9,041 nucleotides of DNA, taken from assembly GCA_910577675.1 (NCBI GenBank), contig CAJTOR010000081.1, forward strand, positions 1 to 9,041, in the 5' to 3' direction. The notes under the pieces are model-generated. The model was not told the DNA's origin, ran no database searches, and was given only the letters and a program-made list of their open reading frames with translations. The DNA comes from an uncultured Lachnospiraceae bacterium. GTDB taxonomy: Bacteria; Bacillota; Clostridia; Lachnospirales; Lachnospiraceae. Of this stretch, positions 1 through 6,020 are shown one piece after another. Each line of letters starts with the position of its first letter. Position 1 is the first letter of the stretch. The translations under genes were made by a program, and so were the position numbers.

Positions 1-64
1 TATTTACATATATTTTTGTAGATATATATACTTTCAACAATAGGGAAATAATTCTGGACATAAC

Positions 65-115
65 TATAATTGATGACAATTCCCTCAATATATTTGAAGG
101 AGGGATAATTGTCAT
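65..115 (+). promoter_or_regulatory. Possible -10 box and palindrome covering a ribosome-binding site
   Basis: A TATAAT box lies at 65-70, but no good -35 hexamer sits at the right distance, so the promoter is tentative. Just after it, ATGACAATT (73-81) plus CCCTC (82-86) pair with GAGGG (100-104) plus AATTGTCAT (107-115). This gives a 14-bp stem with a 2-nt bulge and a 13-nt loop. The right arm contains a strong Shine-Dalgarno sequence (GAAGGAGGG, 96-104) and a TTG at 109-111, so the folded RNA would hide both. The palindrome could instead be a DNA operator for a dimeric regulator. Confidence 0.4.
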
Positions 116-236
116 TTAGTATGGTAAGCACTTCAATTTGTAAACTATATTGGAAGCGTAATACGAAAGATGATACGGAAGAAATAAATGTATCAGATTA
201 TTTCCATAGAGTTGTGTGGAAAAAAGAATTAAATTT

Positions 237-270
237 GGCAGTCACATATATTATGTGGCTGCCTTTTTTT
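237..270 (+). terminator. Intrinsic terminator
   Basis: GGCAGTCACATA (237-248) pairs with TATGTGGCTGCC (252-263), a 12-bp stem with a single T-G wobble and a 3-nt loop, followed directly by seven T residues (264-270). This is a textbook rho-independent terminator on the + strand. It closes whatever is transcribed from upstream and separates it from the sigma-like gene at 351. No gene ending just before it is recognisable. Confidence 0.8.
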
Positions 271-298
271 GTTTTATGCGATGTTTTTCACTGCCGTA

Positions 299-349
299 GT
301 CCTCCGCTTCGAGTTTGAACCGGAAAACTTCAAACTCGGAGGTAAGGAC
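299..349 (+). promoter_or_regulatory. Hairpin sequestering the ribosome-binding site of the sigma-like gene
   Basis: GAGTTTGAA (311-319) and TTCAAACTC (329-337) form a perfect 9-bp stem with a 9-nt loop. The stem can be extended by CCTCC (301-305) pairing with the Shine-Dalgarno sequence GGAGG (338-342), with GCTTC bulged out. GTCC (299-302) could alternatively pair with GGAC (346-349). The start codon TTG follows at 351. Folding would block ribosome loading. No T-run follows, so this is not a terminator. Translational control is inferred. Confidence 0.5.
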
Positions 350-350
350 A

Positions 351-854
351 TTGAAAAATTATAGAGAGAGTGATTATGCCCTGAACAAGTACAGTCAGGG
401 CATTATTTATAAGTTTGCGGACGGCGTTGTGGAAGTGACACTTGAAGATTATCTACGAGATAACCCAGAAAAAACAGAAGCAGATTTTGCAGAGTTAAAA
501 GCATGGTCGGATAGAATATATCATGAACAGGCAGTGCAAGAACAGCGGACGTGCAGACGCAATGTGAGTCTTGATCAGGTGTCAGAGGCAGAATTTGCAG
601 TTGTACCAGAGTTTGACCAGCATTTAATAGGTGATCAGGAGGAGCGCGCTCTAAAGATCGCTTACCAGCTTTTACATAGTAAGATGCTTACTAAGGTACA
701 GCAAAAAAGGTTTGTGTTACATTATTTTAAGGGGCTTTCCATAAGGCAAATTGCGAAATTAGAAGCGGTGCATCAACGAGCAGTTTGGGACAGTCTGATG
801 TGGGCGGAGAAAAAATTGAAGAAACTTTTTGCTGAAGAGAATTCAGATAGGTAA
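351..854 (+). CDS. Sigma-70 region-4-like DNA-binding regulator of a mobile element
   Basis: A 167-aa protein when started at TTG 351, which has GGAGG at 338-342 with 8-nt spacing. The frame is open back to a TTG at 315 but that start has no ribosome-binding site. The C-terminal third (E-E-R-A-L-K-I-A-Y-Q-L-L, then L-T-K-V-Q-Q-K-R-F, then G-L-S-I-R-Q-I-A-K-L-E) has the helix-turn-helix layout of sigma-70 region 4. The N-terminal part (K-F-A-D-G-V-V-E-V-T-L-E-D-Y-L) resembles the sigma-like proteins found in Clostridia conjugative and integrative elements, similar in role to orf7 of Tn916-type elements. There is no region 2, so it cannot act as a full sigma factor alone. It probably binds DNA or RNA polymerase to control element genes. 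It stands alone, ending just before a terminator, and converges on the minus-strand block. The family call is from recalled family resemblance, not a search. Confidence 0.8.
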   Translation: MKNYRESDYALNKYSQGIIYKFADGVVEVTLEDYLRDNPEKTEADFAELKAWSDRIYHEQAVQEQRTCRRNVSLDQVSEAEFAVVPEFDQHLIGDQEERALKIAYQLLHSKMLTKVQQKRFVLHYFKGLSIRQIAKLEAVHQRAVWDSLMWAEKKLKKLFAEENSDR

Positions 855-860
855 TAAGAA

Positions 861-896
861 CGGGTCGGCAGCTATCACAGCTTCCGACCCGTTTCT
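861..896 (+). terminator. Intrinsic terminator after the sigma-like gene
   Basis: CGGGTCGG (861-868) pairs perfectly with CCGACCCG (884-891). Inside, AGCT (870-873) pairs with AGCT (879-882) across an ATCAC loop, separated from the outer stem by one mismatch. TTTCTT follows. It lies 6 nt after the TAA of the regulator. On the opposite strand TTCTTA follows the hairpin, so it may also stop leftward transcripts weakly. Confidence 0.8.
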
Positions 897-1073
897 TACA
901 AGGTTGTCTTTTTCAAAGGCATCCAAAATGGCAGGTTGCTTATTGATACAGGATATATTACAAATTTATTTTATATACAAGGTGTCAGGAGTTCTTTTGT
1001 ACTGCTCCTGTCCTTTGGGTAAATAAGATTTATGTGTAGGAAACACACACGAGCGGATTTCAATATTTTTCTT
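897..1073. other. Convergent intergenic region
   Basis: No gene is supported here. It separates the rightward regulator from the leftward replication block. A 6-bp hairpin, CAGGAG (986-991) with CTCCTG (1005-1010), is present but has no good T-run on either strand. A weaker GTGT/ACAC hairpin lies near 1033-1050. I see no clear terminator for the minus-strand operon other than the shared hairpin at 861-891. Confidence 0.4.
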
Positions 1074-1967
1074 TTAATTTTTATTTTCAGAGTTTCCTAG
1101 CAATTGATACTCCATAAAATTCATTTCTGCTTCGCTATAGTTGCGTTGAGGGAAAGTATTGAATACATTTTTGCTCCTTCGATATTTCTGCTGATCTTCT
1201 GCGATCCATTTTCGAATAGTTTTCAAGTTGCAGCAATGGTACTCGGTGGTACGACGGATGTATTCTTCTGCTACTTCTGCCCCAAATTCTCGGATCAATT
1301 CTTGTTTTTCTTCGCGCGTTATAGCGCACTTAGATAGATTATTATAGATTGTATTATTTTTTAAGCTTTTTTTCATAGAATAATCCGGTTTTTTCCTGTA
1401 AAAATTGGAGTTCTTCCCAGAATAACCAGTTTTTTTTGTAGAATAACCAAGGTTTTTCCCAGAAGACTCTATAGTTTCTCCCGGAATAATTGAGGATTTT
1501 TCCGTGAATAATTCAGGTTTATTTCCAGAGTAATTAGGGGAAGTGAAACATACTTTTAAAAATGATTCTGTTTCCTCCTCATCCAGAAGCCAGTAACATT
1601 CAATTAAAATTGTATTCTTTTTGGCACGGTCTTTTACTGATTTCTGAAATTGTAGTTGTATTGAACGGGAGGTTAAAACATTATTAGTCTGAAATAATTC
1701 TATATCAAACAACGCTTCTGCCAAGAAAAATTCTAGTATTTGCATAACCTGTTCTTGGTTCATGCCTAAATCTAAATATGTATTGCGAAAGAATTCTATA
1801 TCTAATTGCACATAATAACCATTCTTATAGATTTTGCATAGAAGATATAAGTAAAGTGATATTCCATCGGTCCCACAATATTCTTGGATTGTTCGAACCT
1901 CTTTGCCTGAAAAAAGGTTTACATCTAAGAAAAAGAAATCAAGTCCTTGCTTTTTAGGTCTTGCCAT
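1074..1967 (-). CDS. DUF4373 (Lin1244/Lin1753-like) replication-type protein
   Basis: A 297-aa protein. ATG at 1967 is chosen because TAGGAGGTAC lies just upstream (GGAGG at 1974-1978, 6-nt spacing). The longer frame back to 2024 has no such site. The first about 90 residues carry the DUF4373 hallmark (M-A-R-P-K-K-Q-G-L-D-F-F at the start, then G-I-S-L-Y-L-Y-L-L-C-K-I-Y-K-N-G-Y-Y), a winged-helix-like domain seen in DnaD-related phage and element replication proteins. Residues about 145-203 form a low-complexity basic linker with repeated Y-S-x-K-K / Y-S-G-K-N units. The C-terminal part (I-R-K-W-I-A-E-D, then F-N-T-F-P-Q-R-N-Y) matches the ending common in such Clostridia proteins. The likely role is organising replication initiation or helicase loading for the element. 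It is the last gene of the minus-strand block. Family confidence is good; the exact function is inferred. Confidence 0.8.
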   Translation of the reverse strand: MARPKKQGLDFFFLDVNLFSGKEVRTIQEYCGTDGISLYLYLLCKIYKNGYYVQLDIEFFRNTYLDLGMNQEQVMQILEFFLAEALFDIELFQTNNVLTSRSIQLQFQKSVKDRAKKNTILIECYWLLDEEETESFLKVCFTSPNYSGNKPELFTEKSSIIPGETIESSGKNLGYSTKKTGYSGKNSNFYRKKPDYSMKKSLKNNTIYNNLSKCAITREEKQELIREFGAEVAEEYIRRTTEYHCCNLKTIRKWIAEDQQKYRRSKNVFNTFPQRNYSEAEMNFMEYQLLGNSENKN

Positions 1968-2049
1968 TTTGTACCTCCTAAATGCATCAATAGTAGTCTG
2001 GATGAGAGTGATTTTTACTCTCATCCAAAGTTTTTTGTCTTATTTTTCA

Positions 2050-2253
2050 TTATTCACTCATTTCAGAAAGAATCTCATCCATCTTAGAAGTATATTCCTT
2101 AACTTTTTCAATTTGATCCATAATGCCAACGACCGTCCATGAAATAGATTCATCATCGCGCTGGTTGCTAATGGTGGATAACGTAGCGTAAGTGATCTCG
2201 ATTGCACGGTTAATGCTATCAAGATATTGTGTTAATAATTCATGTTGTTCCAT
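2050..2253 (-). CDS. Small hypothetical protein (67 aa)
   Basis: It starts at ATG 2253 with CTCCTCC on the + strand (2262-2268), that is GGAGGAG ahead of the start at 8-nt spacing, and ends with TAA. The sequence is mostly helical and acidic, with alternating hydrophobic residues (L-L-T-Q-Y-L-D-S-I-N-R-A-I-E, then I-M-D-Q-I-E-K-V-K-E-Y). It has no cysteines, signal peptide or membrane segment, and suggests a small coiled-coil or helical-bundle protein. I do not recognise a family. It lies 82 nt upstream of the DUF4373 start in the same direction, so it is probably co-transcribed with the replication protein. The gap contains no terminator. Confidence 0.65.
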   Translation of the reverse strand: MEQHELLTQYLDSINRAIEITYATLSTISNQRDDESISWTVVGIMDQIEKVKEYTSKMDEILSEMSE

Positions 2254-2300
2254 AATGGTTTCTCCTCCGGTAGTGCGACGGATAGCACGCTAAATAAAGG

Positions 2301-2357
2301 TCAAGATGGAGGTAAATTCGATGGGAATTTTATTTCCGATATTTGGGTTATATGCAT
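2301..2357 (-). CDS. Possible 18-aa mini-ORF or leader peptide
   Basis: ATG at 2357 is preceded by an excellent ribosome-binding site (CAGGAGG; GGAGG at 2366-2370, 8-nt spacing), and the frame ends at TGA 2301-2303. The predicted peptide is MHITQISEIKFPSNLPPS. It sits in the minus-strand operon, 47 nt before the 67-aa gene. It may be a true small peptide, a leader that couples translation to the next gene, or the surviving start of a truncated protein. The ribosome-binding site is the main support, and no family is recognised. Confidence 0.35.
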   Translation of the reverse strand: MHITQISEIKFPSNLPPS

Positions 2358-2386
2358 AAAAAATACCTCCTGTTGCAATTTTGGGG

Positions 2387-2416
2387 TTGCCAAACAGAGG
2401 TACACAGTGCTATAAT
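2387..2416 (+). promoter_or_regulatory. Possible antisense promoter
   Basis: TTGCCA (2387-2392), an 18-nt spacer and TATAAT (2411-2416) form a plausible sigma-A promoter reading rightward, against the minus-strand operon. A transcript from about 2423 would be antisense to the intergenic leader and to the small gene at 2506. Antisense RNAs often control replication genes of mobile elements. No clear + strand terminator is seen downstream, so this is tentative. Confidence 0.3.
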
Positions 2417-2505
2417 ATTTGCGTACCGTCTTTTGGCTATATGCCGATAGGCGAGTCGGGATAGGGGTAGCTGTGTAGATTGGTCGTCTTGGCAGCTGCC
2501 CTTTA

Positions 2506-2718
2506 TCATTCCTTTAATTCTTCGTCGATTTTTTCATTGAGCCACTCTTTTTTTGTCTGTTTTTTCTTTGAAAGTTTCCCTTCCAAATTTTCTAACTTTT
2601 TTTGGTCAACTTCCACATAAAAGGCTTTTGTTTCTTTTTGTTTTCTGCGCTCCCTGAAATAATCAGCTCGGCTTTTGTCCGCTACTTCTATCACCTCCTT
2701 AATTGTAGCTTGATACAA
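2506..2718 (-). CDS. Small ribbon-helix-helix-like protein; start codon uncertain
   Basis: The open frame runs from TTG 2718 to TGA 2506-2508 (70 codons), but the real protein is probably about 59 residues, from the segment A-D-K-S-R-A-D-Y-F-R-E-R-R-K. A strand-like stretch (A-F-Y-V-E-V-D) is followed by two helices (K-K-L-E-N-L-E-G-K-L and T-K-K-E-W-L-N-E-K-I-D-E-E-L). This is the order of a ribbon-helix-helix DNA-binding fold, and similar small proteins are common in Clostridia elements. TTG 2718 overlaps the -10 box of the promoter and would not be in the mRNA. A perfect AAGGAGGTGA (2691-2700) sits 8 nt ahead of a GTA codon (2685-2683), where homologues I recall have a normal start. It is first in the minus-strand block and probably autoregulates or controls replication. 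Fold and role are inferred. Confidence 0.6.
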   Translation of the reverse strand: MYQATIKEVIEVADKSRADYFRERRKQKETKAFYVEVDQKKLENLEGKLSKKKQTKKEWLNEKIDEELKE

Positions 2719-2746
2719 TTATATATGAGGGTCATTACAAAGTCAA
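2718..2746 (-). promoter_or_regulatory. Sigma-A promoter of the minus-strand replication block
   Basis: Reading leftward, TTGACT (2746-2741), exactly 17 nt, then TATAAT (2723-2718). This is near consensus and places the transcription start near 2711, just upstream of the strong Shine-Dalgarno sequence at 2691-2700. A second, weaker minus-strand candidate lies further upstream (TTGTAC at 2860-2855, 17 nt, TATTAT at 2837-2832). Confidence 0.7.
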
Positions 2747-3000
2747 TCTTTTTTTGAAATTTTCTGTTTTCATTAAGTTTTAGTAATGTCTTGGTTTGAG
2801 AGAACCATGTACGGTAAAACGACACAAATATATAATAGACAAAAATTTATTATTGTACAAGAAGAAATTGCTTTGCCATAAAACATGAAATAATTAAAAA
2901 AATTTTTTAGAATAACTCGTCACCCACCTATTTTTTTAACATTAAGTGAAGGGCTTTTTTCCAAACAACCCTTTCACCTGTACATTGACAATTTCATATT
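2747..3000. other. AT-rich divergent intergenic region
   Basis: No gene is supported. The stretch is very AT-rich with homopolymer runs and contains the weaker minus-strand promoter at 2832-2860. It also has an imperfect hairpin, GTGAAGGG (2946-2953) with CCCTTTCAC (2969-2977, one bulged base). A TTGACA hexamer at 2985-2990 has only poor -10 candidates 16-18 nt downstream. It could hold regulatory or origin sequences for the flanking divergent blocks, but I see no iterons. Confidence 0.35.
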
Positions 3001-3379
3001 GGTGTGACAGATACATTTGTGACAGACCGGGAAACCGGAAGCGACAAGCCGGAACGCGCCAAGAAGCTATACGGCAGGTTGTCTGCTGGCAAGACAAGAT
3101 CAATCGGGCAAAAAAAGAAAATTAGCGATTATATGATTGTCCATGCCAGAACAAGCGACTTTGCCCTATACGCCAAGCGATTACGTTTGCGGCAGTAACG
3201 TCCTGTGGTGGGGCGGATTGCGATGATCCCTGTCCAAAATCATGATACTTCTGCCCCAAAAGGGTAGCCCTGAGAAAAGGGAGAATGCACCACCCCTGTT
3301 TGAGATAGAATGGGGGCGGCTTTTATGGTGTCCAGAAAGCGATACCCTGCTTAATAACCGATGGAACGTCTGTCACACC
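3001..3379. repeat. Segment bounded by 11-bp inverted repeats, possible MITE or IS remnant
   Basis: The left end reads GGTGTGACAGA (3001-3011), and the right end is its exact reverse complement (3369-3379). A second direct copy of the core GTGACAGA occurs at 3019-3026, 15 bp after the first (3004-3011). Repeated end motifs of this kind are seen in some insertion sequences, for example the IS21 family. The inside is clearly richer in G+C than the AT-rich flanks and carries only short open frames with no ribosome-binding sites and no recognised product. I see no convincing target-site duplication. It may be a decayed insertion sequence, a miniature element, or chance repeats around a regulatory RNA. 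Confidence 0.35.
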
Positions 3380-3666
3380 TTTTTTAGTTATAAAAACACT
3401 ACCATGAAAGAATATAGATATAGTTTATTATCTTTTTGTGATAAAGACGTTCTTTGGGTGAGTTGTGTAAAAGCCTTGCTTCTAGGATAAATAAGAATAA
3501 ACGAATCATTAGAAGGTTCTTATTGGACGGCTTTTATGTGGCAAACCTTGAATTCAGACAAGTCTATATTTCTATCGGAGCGATAGAAGCCATGTGGCAG
3601 AATGGAGATTTTGCTTTCTGCCGTATTTTTGTATCACTCCGATGGGTGACAAAGGAGGCTAAAATT
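3380..3666 (+). promoter_or_regulatory. Long hairpin-rich leader of the helicase gene
   Basis: About 290 nt without a supported gene. AATAAGAA (3490-3497) pairs with TTCTTATT (3517-3524). CTATCG (3572-3577) pairs with CGATAG (3581-3586). GGCAGAA (3596-3602) pairs with TTCTGCC (3616-3622) and is followed by GTATTTTTG, which resembles a weak terminator. ATCGGAG (3574-3580) can instead pair with CTCCGAT (3637-3643), excluding the second hairpin and enclosing the third. The ribosome-binding site AAAGGAGG follows at 3651-3658. This arrangement resembles a transcription attenuator or a translation-control leader. The reading frame of the helicase is open through all of it, so part could be coding instead. 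Confidence 0.45.
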
Positions 3667-5961
3667 TTGTATCATTTTGAATATTGTATGGCAGACATAA
3701 ACCACCGAATTTTTGAAGCAGGATTATTTTTGCCCAATGAAAAGATAGTTCTTACCATCCACGGATTTGTGTTATTGGAGCATTTCACAGGGAAGAAATA
3801 TGATTACCGCATCGTTGATCTAGCCGAATTAAAAGCGAAGAAACTTTTTTCTAGGGGAACACCTTTAACGGAACGCGGCTACCAGCGGGCAATGGAGAAG
3901 ATGCAGGGGGCGGAGAAATTACAAAATAGCAGGGATAGCAGTGCATATCATTTCCTGACCCATATTTTCTGCGATATCCTGCCATTACATGGATTTGCCC
4001 TGCGGGAAAACCAACTTGCCCTTTCCATTGCCATGTTGGAAGCAATGGAAAAACAAAAAATTGCGTTATGTGAAGCGGAGGTTGGGACAGGCAAGACCCT
4101 TGCATACCTCTTGGCAGCAACTATATACCGCCTTTTTTATGCGGATAAACAGCCTGTGGTGATTTCGACTTCTACCATAACATTACAAAAGGCATTGACC
4201 GAGGAGTATATCCCACAACTTTCCAGTATTTTGATGCAGCACCGGATCATTGATCGCCCGCTTACCTTTGTGATCCGAAAAGGAAAAAAACATTATGCCT
4301 GTGATTTGCGGGTAAAGACTTATCTTGCATCACTCCAGCGCAATAACCGGATAGAAGATCAAGATTTAATACAGCTTCTGACAGCACTTTTTTGCGGTGC
4401 TTGCCCGCTTGACTTGGATGGGCTACCGCTGACAGCCTATGTAAAAGGCTGCATCCAGGTGGAGAGGTGTCAACAGAGCTGTCCACTTGTTGATGTGTGC
4501 CGCTACCGTGCTTTGCTGAACGAGGCAGGGAGAAAAGAAATTGATTTTCAGATTGTGAACCATAACCTTGTATTGGCGGATATTTTGAGTAAGAAGGGTG
4601 ACAGAAACCGTCTGCTCCCAGAACACAGGGTACTAATCTTTGATGAAGCGCACAAGCTTGTAGACGTTTCACGACAGATGTACGGGATTTCTTTTACCAG
4701 TATGGAACTAGAGCGGCTGGCAGTAAGTATCCGCCGTGCTGTGGGCAAGTGTATGGAGAAAAAGCGGATAATGTTACAATGTGAGGAGATGCTGCGGTGG
4801 AATACTTTATTTTTTGAAAGACTAAATGGTATGGAAGGGGTAATGTATCATTCCTCCTGCAAAGGAATCGTATTGACCAGGGAATGTATAAAGTTTTTGA
4901 AAACGCTGATGGAAACCTTAAATGGGCTATCTGCGTTTTTTTATGCCGCAGACCAACAGGGAGTATTATTGAAACAGTGTTCAGGCAGGTTGGAAAGAGC
5001 GCGGGGTTCTGTGTTCCGGCGGATTTTTTCGCGGATTGGAAAAATATTGGACAAGCTGAATGGGCTGCTCTGTATGGAACAGTCCATTTACTGGCTGGAG
5101 CAGATCAGGGAGAAAGAATATCAGCTTTGTTCCCTGCCAAAGCAGCTTAATTTCACACTCTATGAGGATATATGGAGTAGAGAAATGCCTTACATACTAA
5201 CATCTGCTACTCTGTCCGCTAATGGTGACTTTTCCCATTTTATACAACGGATGGGGCTTGACCTTTTGGACAAAGGACGAGTCCAAACGACAAGCAAAGC
5301 GTCACCATTTGACTACAAGAACCATGCATTGTTGTATTTGCCGGAGGATATGCCATTCCCGGAGGTAAAGAACCAAGATTACCTGGATGCTATATGCGGG
5401 AAAGTTGCGGCATTGATTCATCAGACGCAGGGGCATACACTGGTATTGTTCACTTCCTATTGGATGATGGGGAGGGTTTATCAGGAACTATTTGGTCAGA
5501 TCACGGGATATCCGCTTTTTATGATGGGGAAAGGAAGATTGGATGCAATCAGTGAATTTCGGAAAAGCGGGAATGGTGTGTTGTTTGCGAGTGACAGTGC
5601 GGGGGAGGGAATTGACCTGGCAGGAGATATCCTTTCTTCCATAATAATTGTGAAACTCCCATTTCCAGCCCCTGACCCAATACTGGAGTATGAGAAGTCC
5701 CTACACGATGATTTTTACAGCTATCTGTCCAGCACGATTGTGCCAAGCATGTTAATAAAGCTGCGCCAGTGGGTTGGGCGGGGGATACGAAGGGAAACAG
5801 ATACCTGCGTATTTTCCATTCTCGACAGCCGGGCGGCGATGCGTTATCGGGAAGAGATTTTGGCTGCGTTGCCAGATATGCCAGTAACGGAGCAGTTGGG
5901 GGATGTGGGCAGGTTTATCCGGCTGCATAAAGGCGAAAAGTATTTTGGGTTGGAAGGCTGA
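3667..5961 (+). CDS. DinG/XPD-type ATP-dependent DNA helicase with iron-sulfur cysteines
   Basis: A 764-aa superfamily 2 helicase when started at TTG 3667, which has AAAGGAGG at 3651-3658 with 8-nt spacing. Alternatives are ATG 3688, ATG 3592 (weak site) or the far upstream TTG 3454. Motifs in order: Walker A V-G-T-G-K-T (139-144); a cysteine cluster C262-x5-C268-x3-C272-x5-C278, with extra C243 and C246, as in the 4Fe-4S domain of DinG/XPD; DEAH box (326-329); T-S-A-T-L (512-516); A-G-E-G-I-D (645-650); and Q-W-V-G-R-G-I-R (701-708). All catalytic motifs are intact. Family members unwind DNA 5' to 3' and resolve R-loops or unusual structures. No exonuclease domain is visible, and residues 1-90 are unassigned. 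It leads the block ending in recombinases, so it may process element DNA during excision, transfer or replication. That role is inferred. Confidence 0.88.
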   Translation: MYHFEYCMADINHRIFEAGLFLPNEKIVLTIHGFVLLEHFTGKKYDYRIVDLAELKAKKLFSRGTPLTERGYQRAMEKMQGAEKLQNSRDSSAYHFLTHIFCDILPLHGFALRENQLALSIAMLEAMEKQKIALCEAEVGTGKTLAYLLAATIYRLFYADKQPVVISTSTITLQKALTEEYIPQLSSILMQHRIIDRPLTFVIRKGKKHYACDLRVKTYLASLQRNNRIEDQDLIQLLTALFCGACPLDLDGLPLTAYVKGCIQVERCQQSCPLVDVCRYRALLNEAGRKEIDFQIVNHNLVLADILSKKGDRNRLLPEHRVLIFDEAHKLVDVSRQMYGISFTSMELERLAVSIRRAVGKCMEKKRIMLQCEEMLRWNTLFFERLNGMEGVMYHSSCKGIVLTRECIKFLKTLMETLNGLSAFFYAADQQGVLLKQCSGRLERARGSVFRRIFSRIGKILDKLNGLLCMEQSIYWLEQIREKEYQLCSLPKQLNFTLYEDIWSREMPYILTSATLSANGDFSHFIQRMGLDLLDKGRVQTTSKASPFDYKNHALLYLPEDMPFPEVKNQDYLDAICGKVAALIHQTQGHTLVLFTSYWMMGRVYQELFGQITGYPLFMMGKGRLDAISEFRKSGNGVLFASDSAGEGIDLAGDILSSIIIVKLPFPAPDPILEYEKSLHDDFYSYLSSTIVPSMLIKLRQWVGRGIRRETDTCVFSILDSRAAMRYREEILAALPDMPVTEQLGDVGRFIRLHKGEKYFGLEG

Positions 5962-6020
5962 AAAGATTTGGTGCAACAAGAAATGGATAGCGCATCAAAG
6001 CCAAAACAGGAGGAAACGAT

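Noticed and set aside
109..318. Open frame of 69 codons from TTG 109 with a good ribosome-binding site
   Set aside because: It runs straight through a strong intrinsic terminator (237-270) and overlaps the leader hairpin of the next gene. No family is recognisable, so a full-length product is unlikely.
829..1026. Frame overlapping the end of the sigma-like gene
   Set aside because: It lies across a terminator, lacks a ribosome-binding site and shows no recognisable domain.
2254..2505. Possible origin of transfer or replication in the gap between the two small genes
   Set aside because: There are short partial repeats (GATAGG words near 2444-2466) but no relaxase gene, no iterons and no recognisable nick site, so no origin call is justified.
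3004..3198. 64-codon frame inside the inverted-repeat segment
   Set aside because: It begins within the inverted repeat itself with no ribosome-binding site and has no recognised homology; kept only as part of the repeat segment.
3242..3490. 82-codon frame before the helicase
   Set aside because: It crosses the right inverted repeat, lacks a ribosome-binding site and reads as low-information sequence.
4262..4672. 136-codon minus-strand frame inside the helicase
   Set aside because: It is antisense to the iron-sulfur and DEAH region of an intact helicase; a shadow frame.
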